Assembly (NCBI RefSeq): GCF_025345615.1
Contig: NZ_JAODWD010000006.1
Location: 62,001-126,000 of the forward strand
DNA from: Mycobacterium deserti
Lineage (GTDB): Bacteria; Actinomycetota; Actinomycetes; Mycobacteriales; Mycobacteriaceae
Direction of reading: 5' to 3'
Length of the DNA: 64,000 bases
A model generated the notes under the pieces. The model did not search any database. It was not told where the DNA came from and saw nothing but the letters and a program-made list of their open reading frames with translations. Of the stretch, positions 57,542 to 64,000 are shown in pieces. How positions within the stretch are numbered: the stretch's first letter is position 1; the number at the start of each line of letters is the position of its first letter. Position numbers and translations under genes: made by a program.

Positions 57542-60094
57542 TCAGTCCTGACGCCCGGCGTCGACCAGGCGGATGACCGCGACGCCCTCTTCGTCGGACG
57601 CCTCCAGATCCACCTCCACGTCGAAGCCCCAGTCGTGATCTCCCGCCGGGTCATCGAGGATCTGGCGCACCCGCCACACGCCCGGCTGCCGGTCGACGAT
57701 CAGCATCGCCGGTCCCCGTGCGTCGGCACCGATGCCCACGTCGTCATGCTCGTCGAAGTACGCGTGCATGACCTCCTCCCAACGCTCGGCCGTCCACCCG
57801 GAGCCGGCGTCCAGTTCTGCAAGGTCGTAGGCGCGGCGACGTGCGAACAGTTCCACCCGGCGGAAGAGCGCATTGCGGACCATCGCGGTGAACGCCCGCT
57901 CGTTGCCGGTCAGCGGGCGCGGTCGAGTAGGTACCGCCACCGGCGCGTCCAGCGGCTGGTCGGGGTTTGTGAGCTGCTCCCACTCGTCGAGCAGACTCGA
58001 ATCTACTTGGCGCACAAGCTCACCGAGCCACTCGACGATGTCGGTGAGCTCCTCGGTCCGCGCGGCAGCGGAAACGCCGGATCGCAATGCCTTGAAGGCA
58101 TCGGAGAGGTAACGCAGCACCGCACCCTCGGAACGGGTGAGCCCGTAGACGCTGACGAACTCGCGGAACGTGAACGCCCGCTCCCACATCTCGCGCACGA
58201 CCGACTTCGGCGACAGCTGCGCATCAGCGGCCCACGGGTTGCTCTGCAGGTACACCTGGTAGACGTGCCCCAGCAGCTCGTCGAGAGGCTTGGGATAGGT
58301 GATGTCGTCCAGCAGTTCCATGCGCTCGTCGTACTCGATGCCCTCGGCCTTCATCTGGGCGATGGCCTCGCCTCTGGCCATTTTCAGTTGTGCGGCCAGG
58401 ATCTGGCGAGGGTCCTCGAGGGTCGCCTCTATCACCGAAACAACGTCCAGCGCATAGGTTTCCGAGGCCTGGTCGAGCACGTCGACCGCAGCGAGGGCGA
58501 ACGTCGACAGCGGCTGGTTGAGGGCGAAGCCGGGCGGCAGGTCGACGGTCAGCCGGTAGCGCCGCCCGTCGGCTGGAACGTTCTGGGGGTCGTCGAGCCG
58601 CTCCACCACGCCGGCCTGCAGCAGCGAGCGCGCGATGCCGATCGCCTCGCGGATGAGTTGGCGCTGCCGCTTGCGCGGCTCGTGGTTCTCGGTAAGCAGC
58701 CTGCGCATCGCGACGAACGGGTCACCGGGACGAGCGACGACGTCGAGGATCATCGACGTCGACACCCGCATATTGCTGGTCAGCGGCTCGGGGGTCGCCT
58801 CGACCAGCCGCGTCATCGTCGACTCGCTCCAGGGCACCATGCCCTCGGGTACCTTGCGGCGCACCAGCTTTCGGCGCTTCTTGGGGTCGTCGGCGACCTT
58901 GGCGAACTGTTTGAGGTTCTCCACCTCGTGCTCGGGCGCCTGGACGACGACGGTGCCTGCGGTGTCGTAGCCCGCCCGCCCGGCGCGCCCGGCGATCTGG
59001 TGGAACTCGCGGGCGTTGAGCATCCGAGGGCGAATGCCGTCGTATTTCGACAGAGCAGAGAAGACGACCGTCCGGATCGGCACGTTGATTCCGACGCCGA
59101 GAGTGTCGGTGCCGCAAATAACTTTCAGCAGGCCCGCCTGAGCCAACTGCTCGACCAGCCGGCGGTACTTCGGCAGCATCCCGGCGTGGTGCACGCCGAT
59201 CCCATGCCGGACCAGTCGCGACAGGGTCGACCCGAAGGCTGATGAGAAGCGGAACCCACCGATCAACTCTGCGATCGAGGCCTTCTCCTCCTTGGTGCTG
59301 ACGTTGACGCTCATCAGCGCCTGCGCCCGCTCCAACGCCGAGGCCTGCGTGAAGTGGATGACGTAGATCGGCGCCCGGTGCGTATCAAGCAGTTCCTGGA
59401 TCGTCTCGTGCATCGGCGTGGTCGCGTAGGAGTAATACAGCGGAACCGGCCGCTCGGCATTGGCGATCAGCGCGGTGGACCGGCCGGTGCGGCGGGTCAG
59501 ATCCTCGCGCAGAAAACTGACGTCGCCCAGAGTCGCCGACATCAGCAGGAACTGCGCATTCGGCAGTTCCAGCAGGGGCACCTGCCACGCCCAGCCGCGG
59601 TCCGGATCGCCGTAGAAGTGGAATTCGTCCATGACGGCGAGCCCGATGTCGGCCGTCGCTCCCTCACGCAGTGCGATGTTGGCCAGCACCTCGGCGGTGC
59701 AGGCGATGATCGGCGCGTCATGATTCACCGAGGCGTCACCGGTCAGCATGCCGACGTGGGCTGCCCCGAACACGCCGCAGAGGGCGAAGAACTTCTCGCT
59801 GACCAGTGCCTTAATCGGCGCGGTGTAGTAGCTGCGCCGTCCTCCTGCCAGCGCCGCGTACAGCGCGCCGGTGGCCACCAAAGACTTGCCCGAGCCGGTC
59901 GGCGTCGCCAGGATCACGTTCGCGCCGCTGACCAGCTCGATCAGGGCCTCCTCCTGGGCCGGGTACAGCACCGTGCCGCCCGCGGCGGCCCACGCGGCGA
60001 AGGTGTCGAACAGCTCGTCGGGGTCAGCGCCCTGCGCGCGCAAGGCGGACAGGTCGCTAGGGTCGGCGAGCAAGGGAACGGTAGTACCGGTCAT
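57542..60094 (-). CDS. DEAD/DEAH-box (Ski2-like) RNA helicase with DUF3516 C-terminus
   Basis: An 850-residue superfamily 2 helicase. Walker A TPTGSGKS is at 64-71, motif II DEFH at 156-159, motif III SAT near 178, and motif VI QIAGRAGRAG near 370. The second half (about 400-850) is the DUF3516-type region found in actinobacterial helicases. The arrangement is that of Ski2/Mtr4-like RNA helicases, so a role in RNA turnover is plausible but unshown. ATG 60094 is used; a 22-residue upstream extension is possible. No operon partner is evident. Confidence 0.9.
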   Translation of the reverse strand: MTGTTVPLLADPSDLSALRAQGADPDELFDTFAAWAAAGGTVLYPAQEEALIELVSGANVILATPTGSGKSLVATGALYAALAGGRRSYYTAPIKALVSEKFFALCGVFGAAHVGMLTGDASVNHDAPIIACTAEVLANIALREGATADIGLAVMDEFHFYGDPDRGWAWQVPLLELPNAQFLLMSATLGDVSFLREDLTRRTGRSTALIANAERPVPLYYSYATTPMHETIQELLDTHRAPIYVIHFTQASALERAQALMSVNVSTKEEKASIAELIGGFRFSSAFGSTLSRLVRHGIGVHHAGMLPKYRRLVEQLAQAGLLKVICGTDTLGVGINVPIRTVVFSALSKYDGIRPRMLNAREFHQIAGRAGRAGYDTAGTVVVQAPEHEVENLKQFAKVADDPKKRRKLVRRKVPEGMVPWSESTMTRLVEATPEPLTSNMRVSTSMILDVVARPGDPFVAMRRLLTENHEPRKRQRQLIREAIGIARSLLQAGVVERLDDPQNVPADGRRYRLTVDLPPGFALNQPLSTFALAAVDVLDQASETYALDVVSVIEATLEDPRQILAAQLKMARGEAIAQMKAEGIEYDERMELLDDITYPKPLDELLGHVYQVYLQSNPWAADAQLSPKSVVREMWERAFTFREFVSVYGLTRSEGAVLRYLSDAFKALRSGVSAAARTEELTDIVEWLGELVRQVDSSLLDEWEQLTNPDQPLDAPVAVPTRPRPLTGNERAFTAMVRNALFRRVELFARRRAYDLAELDAGSGWTAERWEEVMHAYFDEHDDVGIGADARGPAMLIVDRQPGVWRVRQILDDPAGDHDWGFDVEVDLEASDEEGVAVIRLVDAGRQD

Positions 60095-60533
60095 GGTGAA
60101 CACAGCCTGCCCGAAAGGAACCGTGGCCGCGCGAGGGATGGGCCCAAGTGCAACGAACATGCCCTGCAGACCCGAACTGCGAACCTAGGGCTCAATCACG
60201 AAGACCGAGCGCCGGACGGCGTACTCGGAGTCGTAGCGCGCACCTGGTGCGTGACGCGTGTGGGGCGCAAGTTCAACGAGAAGCTCAGCCGTAACCCGAT
60301 AGGTCTCAGGTGATCACGCCGTAGCCGGCCGCCTCGACCCCGCCCGGAATATTCAGAGGTCCGTCTGTGTAACTAGGAGCGAACCTGACCAGACCGTGTT
60401 TCCGAGTGGAACAGTCGCGAGCAAGCGCCTAGCCAAGGAGAGTCCAGATGTCCCGTGCGACGTTGTTCGCTACTCCTGGAATGCGGGCCAAGATCCGAGT
60501 CACCGCTGGCCTGTCAAATTAGGGCATGTCGCC
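60095..60533. other. Intergenic region between helicase and hydrolase genes
   Basis: 439 bp between divergent genes. Apart from a short reading frame at 60448-60522 with a good ribosome site, I see no gene. Both promoters must lie here, but no clear element is visible by eye. Confidence 0.5.
60448..60522 (+). CDS. Possible 24-aa leader peptide
   Basis: A frame of 24 codons, MSRATLFATPGMRAKIRVTA with four more residues, starts at ATG 60448. AAGGAGAG lies 5 nt upstream, better than the site before the next gene. Its stop is 11 nt before the hydrolase ATG, so it could set hydrolase translation. It may equally be a chance frame or a remnant. Confidence 0.3.
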   Translation: MSRATLFATPGMRAKIRVTAGLSN

Positions 60534-61343
60534 ATGCGCGCGATGAACACGCCCGACCTACTCAGACTGGACCGCCCGAACGGCCACGTGAGCGCTGAGC
60601 GCCGCCCCGGGACGGGAGCTCCGGTGGTGATCGTGCCAGGCGTGATGGCTGACGCGCAGACGTGGCGCCCGGTGGTCGACGCCATTGACCTCCCCAACCC
60701 CGTCATCACAGTGAACCGTCGGGGGCGGCTTCCGAGCGGGCCACTCGGACCCGACTACGCAGTCGGCGTCGAGGTCGACGATCTTCGCCACCTGATCACC
60801 TCGCTGCGTCAGCAGGTTCACCTCGTCGGTTGGAGCTACGGTGGGCTCATCGCGTTGGAAGCGGCACTGGTCCAAGACGAAGTCTTGTCGCTGATCGCTT
60901 ACGAACCGGTGGCGCGCCCGTTCGGCACGAAAGCGTTGGCGCCGTTACGAAAAGCCGCCGCGGACAACGACTTCGATCAGACCGTCGAGCTTGTCAACAC
61001 CATCGTGTCGGGGTTTGCCACCGACTATGTCGCCGAATTGCGCCGCAGCCCCGCATGGCCGGTACTGCGGTCGCTTGCGCGACCCTTAGCCGAAGAACTG
61101 GCAGCCATCAATGACTACGAGCCGGCACTGTCCCGGTATCGCCAGCTGAATGTCCCTGTGACGCTTCTCCTCGGCGAGCTGAACGCCGGGCAGGCGCCTT
61201 ACGGCACCGCATTTGCCGCGTTCGCGGACGCGCTGCCGCAGGCACGCGTCGTCACACTCGGCGGTCAGGGCCATCTGGCCCACGCGCAGGCACCTCGCCA
61301 ACTCGCTCGCGCAATCACCGACGCTGTCGTCCACGCGGGCTGA
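60534..61343 (+). CDS. Alpha/beta hydrolase
   Basis: A 269-residue serine hydrolase. VIVPGVMADAQTW forms the oxyanion region (about 33-45), the nucleophile elbow is GWSYGG (about 102-107), and the catalytic His is in GGQGHLAHAQAP near 244-255. The catalytic Asp is probably in LLLGELNAG or nearby, where an Asp is not obvious. The substrate is unknown. ATG 60534 or 60543 could be the start; the frame upstream to 60396 lacks a ribosome site. Confidence 0.82.
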   Translation: MRAMNTPDLLRLDRPNGHVSAERRPGTGAPVVIVPGVMADAQTWRPVVDAIDLPNPVITVNRRGRLPSGPLGPDYAVGVEVDDLRHLITSLRQQVHLVGWSYGGLIALEAALVQDEVLSLIAYEPVARPFGTKALAPLRKAAADNDFDQTVELVNTIVSGFATDYVAELRRSPAWPVLRSLARPLAEELAAINDYEPALSRYRQLNVPVTLLLGELNAGQAPYGTAFAAFADALPQARVVTLGGQGHLAHAQAPRQLARAITDAVVHAG

Positions 61344-61432
61344 CCAGCTGCCGTAGACCTACGGGCCGTGGCTCATTTGACAAATCGGCAAGAATACTTG
61401 CTGGACCGTTGAATCGACCGCACCATGGGGTC

Positions 61433-62239
61433 ATGGACCAGGATCCGACGACCATCACCGAGCATGGTCAGGCATGGCAGTACGAAGCGGTCGCTGAGCC
61501 CATGACCCGACAGTGCATTCCGTCGGCATTCTCGATGGTGGGCGGCATCAGGCCAGGGATGCGTGTTGTGGATATCGCCTCCGGGCCAGGTGGTTTGAGC
61601 GTCGCGGCCGCGCAGGCAGGCGCGCAAGTGCTCGCCACGGACATCTCCGAGGACATGGTGGAAAGGGCCGCGCAGCGGTTGGCGTCGTACCCGAACTGCA
61701 CCGCCAGGGTCGCAGATGCTCACGAGCTTCCTCTCGAAGACGGGTCATTCGACGCGGCGTTCTCGTTGTTTGGCGTCGTGAACGTCCCAGACTGGCGCCG
61801 CGCACTGCGCGAGCTAGTCCGTGTCACCCGCACCGGTGGCCACGGCTGCATCAGTACGTGGCGCGATCCATCTGCGGTGGGACCACTGCGCTTTCTCGCC
61901 GAGGCGTTGCGCATGACGTTCCCGGATGCGCCCGCGCTTCCCCGGCCCGAGGGCGTCCTCATGCTCCGGTCACCCGAAACGTTTCGGGATGAGATGGCAG
62001 CCGCGGGGTTCCACGACGTCGACGTCCGAATTGTCGACGTCGTTTGGTCGGCACGGTCGGTTGACGCGTTTCTCGAGCAGAGCGGTCCGCTCTACGAGCG
62101 GATGCCGCCCTACGCCGAGCTGGCCCAGGCCGACCGCGATCGGCTTGTCCCCGCGCTGCGTAGCGTTGCCGAGAAAGCCCGCACCGAAGACGGATTACGG
62201 GTCACCGCAACAGCGTTGGTGGGCGCTGGCCGGCGCTGA
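61433..62239 (+). CDS. SAM-dependent class I methyltransferase
   Basis: A 268-residue methyltransferase (UbiE/Methyltransf_11 type). The SAM loop VVDIASGPGGLSVAAAQ lies at about 45-61, then the acidic strand ATDISEDMVERA (about 68-79), the DAHELPLEDGSFDAAF motif (about 96-111) and the LRELVRVTRTGGHG post-motif. The substrate is unknown. ATG 61433 has GGGG nearby; the upstream ATG 61409 adds eight residues. It ends 36 nt before the convergent oxidoreductase gene. Confidence 0.88.
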   Translation: MDQDPTTITEHGQAWQYEAVAEPMTRQCIPSAFSMVGGIRPGMRVVDIASGPGGLSVAAAQAGAQVLATDISEDMVERAAQRLASYPNCTARVADAHELPLEDGSFDAAFSLFGVVNVPDWRRALRELVRVTRTGGHGCISTWRDPSAVGPLRFLAEALRMTFPDAPALPRPEGVLMLRSPETFRDEMAAAGFHDVDVRIVDVVWSARSVDAFLEQSGPLYERMPPYAELAQADRDRLVPALRSVAEKARTEDGLRVTATALVGAGRR

Positions 62240-62274
62240 AGCGACGCGGATTCGATCGGCGGCCCCGGGGCTGT

Positions 62275-63672
62275 CTAGTCGCTGTCCTTCGAGTTGCGCC
62301 CCTGGTGCACCGGCGATTCCCACGTGTACGGCTCTTCGGGATGCCCCGACCCGCCGAGGATGAACGAACGGTCGCTGCGATTGGCCCGCGCGATCGTCGC
62401 CATCCACGTTCCGACGGTGCTGAAGCGGTTGCGCACGCCGGTGAGGAACGCGATATGGATGAAGCCCCAGCCGAGCCAGCCGACGACGCCTGCGAGCTTG
62501 AGCGGACCGGCCTGCAGGAGTGCGTGGCCACGGCTGATGTAGGCCGCCGATCCGAGATCGCGGTAGCGAAAGTCCTTGCGCCGCCGGCTGTCGAGGTCAC
62601 GCCGGATGCACGCGGCCACGTGCAGCCCGCCCTGCATGGCGTTCTCCGCAACACCCGGCAGTCCGTCGCGGCCGGCCAGGTCGCCGACGACGAACACCTC
62701 CGAATGTCCGGGTACTGACAGGTCAGCGTTCACCGCTATGCGCCCCGACCGATCGGTGTCGGCGCCCAACATCTCCGCGGCGTGCCGCGCGAAAGGCACC
62801 GCCTCGACGCCGGCCGTCCACAGCACCGTACGGGCGGCGTAGTCCTTCTTGGAGCCGTCGGCCTTCGAACTCACCGTCACGCCGTCGCGACGGACATCGG
62901 TCACCCGCACGCCGTAGTGCAGCTCAACGCCCAACCTCTCGAGCTCCCGCGACGCGCGTTCGGAGAGCGCCGGAGCGAAAGTCTTCAGCACTCGGTCACC
63001 ACCGTCGAACAGCAGCACCCGCGCGTCCTCCGGGTCGATGCTGTGGAACTCGTTGGCCAGTGATCGGGTTGCGAGTTCTCTTATCTGCCCTGCTAATTCG
63101 ACGCCGGTGGGACCCCCGCCCGTGACGACGAAGGTGAGCCATTGGTCCCGATCCGGACCGGGTGGCAAGGTCTCGGCTATCTCGAACGCTGCGAACACGC
63201 GACGGCGAATACTGAGCGCGTCGTCGAGGGTCTTCATACCGGGCGCCCATGCGGCGAATTCCTCGTTGCCGAAGTAGGACTGACGCATACCCGCGGCGAT
63301 CACCAGATAGTCGTACTCCAGGTCGAACGTCGATTCGTCGGGACGGCGGGCCGTGACTCGCCGCGCGTCGGCGTCGAGCCGGACGGCCTCGCCGAGCAGC
63401 GTCGTGACGTTGCGGTGGTGCTCCAGCTCTTCGCGCAGGGACCGGCTGATCTGACCGATGCTCAACGTTCCGGTCGCGCATTGATAGAGCAGCGGTTGAA
63501 ACACGTGGCAGGCCGCACGGTCGAGCAGCGTGACGTCCACGTCGACCCGCCCGAAACGGCGCGCACAGAACAGACCACCGAACCCCCCGCCGATGATCAG
63601 CACCCTGGGGCGCCCGTTGTGGACTGATCCCGCGCCCGCCTGGGCGGGCTGTACGTCGGCCTCGCGCCTCAT
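62275..63672 (-). CDS. NDH-2-like NAD(P)/FAD-dependent oxidoreductase
   Basis: A 465-residue type II NADH dehydrogenase-like protein. The FAD motif VLIIGGGFGGLFCARRF is at about 24-40, the NADH motif FVVTGGGPTGVELAGQI near 165-181, and the FAD-closing VFVVGDLAG near 307-315. The C-terminus (about 390-425, LKLAGVVGWLGWGFIHIAFL) is hydrophobic and would attach to the membrane, as in NDH-2. It would pass electrons from NADH to quinone, but related proteins have other acceptors, so the name is kept general. ATG 63672 or TTG 63678 may be the start. Confidence 0.88.
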   Translation of the reverse strand: MRREADVQPAQAGAGSVHNGRPRVLIIGGGFGGLFCARRFGRVDVDVTLLDRAACHVFQPLLYQCATGTLSIGQISRSLREELEHHRNVTTLLGEAVRLDADARRVTARRPDESTFDLEYDYLVIAAGMRQSYFGNEEFAAWAPGMKTLDDALSIRRRVFAAFEIAETLPPGPDRDQWLTFVVTGGGPTGVELAGQIRELATRSLANEFHSIDPEDARVLLFDGGDRVLKTFAPALSERASRELERLGVELHYGVRVTDVRRDGVTVSSKADGSKKDYAARTVLWTAGVEAVPFARHAAEMLGADTDRSGRIAVNADLSVPGHSEVFVVGDLAGRDGLPGVAENAMQGGLHVAACIRRDLDSRRRKDFRYRDLGSAAYISRGHALLQAGPLKLAGVVGWLGWGFIHIAFLTGVRNRFSTVGTWMATIARANRSDRSFILGGSGHPEEPYTWESPVHQGRNSKDSD

Positions 63673-63788
63673 GATCAAGCCGTACCCGTTCCAGCGGAGT
63701 AAACCACCTGCCTGGTTGACGTGAACGCCGTGGTAGGAAGCACCTCCGCGTGGGTATGCCGGACATGATCCGACCTAAAGGAGGCTTC

Positions 63789-63938
63789 GTGAGCACGCCC
63801 GACCACGCAGAAAACACCGGCGACAACCTTCGTCATGCAGCGGAAGTTCAAGAGCAGGCCCAAGACGACAAGAAGGACCCCCAGGTGCCGCCCGGACAAG
63901 CCGAAAACGTCGACCCTCTGCCGGACTTCAACACCTGA
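63789..63938 (+). CDS. Tiny acidic, probably disordered protein
   Basis: A 49-residue protein with no hydrophobic segment and many Asp, Glu, Gln and Pro residues (EVQEQAQDDKKDPQVPPGQ), probably unfolded. GTG 63789 is preceded at 4 nt by AAAGGAGG, a near-perfect ribosome site, which argues for real translation. A GGGTAT hexamer at 63752-63757 could be a SigF-type -10. No family is recognised; a stress-related role is only a guess. Confidence 0.6.
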   Translation: MSTPDHAENTGDNLRHAAEVQEQAQDDKKDPQVPPGQAENVDPLPDFNT

Positions 63939-63953
63939 GGGCAGTCGCGGTCG

Positions 63954-64000
63954 TCAACCGCGCGCCCGGAACGCCTCGGCGATATCGGCAACCCGCGGGT
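63954..64000 (-). CDS. C-terminal fragment of a gene running out of the window
   Basis: On the minus strand one frame reads PRVADIAEAFRARG and stops at 63954-63956. The composition looks like a real helical C-terminus. Only about 14 codons are visible, so the family cannot be named. Confidence 0.35.
   Translation of the reverse strand, partial: PRVADIAEAFRARG

Noticed and set aside
61377..61382. TTGACA as a -35 box for the methyltransferase gene
   Set aside because: There is no acceptable -10 at 16-18 nt downstream; it is probably chance.
63680..63710. SigF-type promoter before the NDH-2-like gene (GGTTT-N13-GGGTA)
   Set aside because: The spacer is shorter than the accepted 15-17 nt.
1..64000. 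tRNA, rRNA, CRISPR, IS elements and prophage genes
   Set aside because: None was recognised on reading both strands; short tRNAs could still be missed without a covariance search.

Overview
The window is chromosomal DNA of a high-GC actinomycete, almost certainly a rapidly growing Mycobacterium (Mycolicibacterium type). The evidence is gene order and protein sequence. Positions 1-18300 carry the conserved block beside the replication origin: yidC, jag, rsmG, parA, parB, an acetyltransferase-like gene, cwlM, thioredoxin and its reductase, rsmA, sigM, murJ(mviN), a DUF6049-like protein, mutT4 and pcnA. This is the M. tuberculosis Rv3921c-Rv3906c order. Positions 18296-50885 follow Rv0036c-Rv0058 through to dnaB. 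Species assignment from synteny is inference. I see no rRNA, tRNA, CRISPR array, IS element or prophage.

Layout. (1) 1-4240: an origin-proximal operon on the plus strand with two 18-bp parS palindromes, one at the start of rsmG and one inside parA. (2) 4458-16261: envelope and redox block, mostly minus strand. It holds the catalytically dead amidase homologue CwlM, a thioredoxin pair behind a SigH-like promoter, SigM with its anti-sigma factor, and the translationally coupled mutT4/DUF6049/murJ unit. (3) 16347-28607: pcnA, a calcium-repeat-like protein, transport and stress genes, leuS, an inserted DUF559 nuclease-like gene flanked by 53-nt stem-loop repeats, and glucosylglycerate hydrolase. 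(4) 28608-41154: a long minus-strand stretch with regulators (MarR, GntR, PadR), a fused amino-acid ABC transporter, an F420-type oxidoreductase, PhoX, ino1 and a thioesterase. Several of these interrupt the M. tuberculosis order. (5) 41260-50885: DUF5318, ponA1, a polytopic GT87-like protein, the rpsF-ssb-rpsR-rplI operon with a structured leader, and dnaB split by a 417-aa intein. (6) 50886-64000: a less conserved region with a SARP/MalT-like regulator, four small exported proteins or lipoproteins, a DUF3516-type helicase, a hydrolase, a methyltransferase, an NDH-2-like oxidoreductase and a tiny acidic protein.

The genes around the origin serve segregation (ParA/ParB/parS), membrane protein insertion, lipid II export and its control (MurJ, CwlM, PonA1) and envelope stress control (SigM/RsmA). 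Many single genes seem to be read from leaderless transcripts: at least twelve have a TANNNT hexamer ending 6-7 nt before the start codon, and this fixes several GTG starts. The two most notable elements are a class 3 (W-C-T) intein with two zinc-ribbon-like Cys clusters in the DnaB P-loop, and the repeat-flanked DUF559 cassette. I did not find a convincing wholly new multi-gene system.
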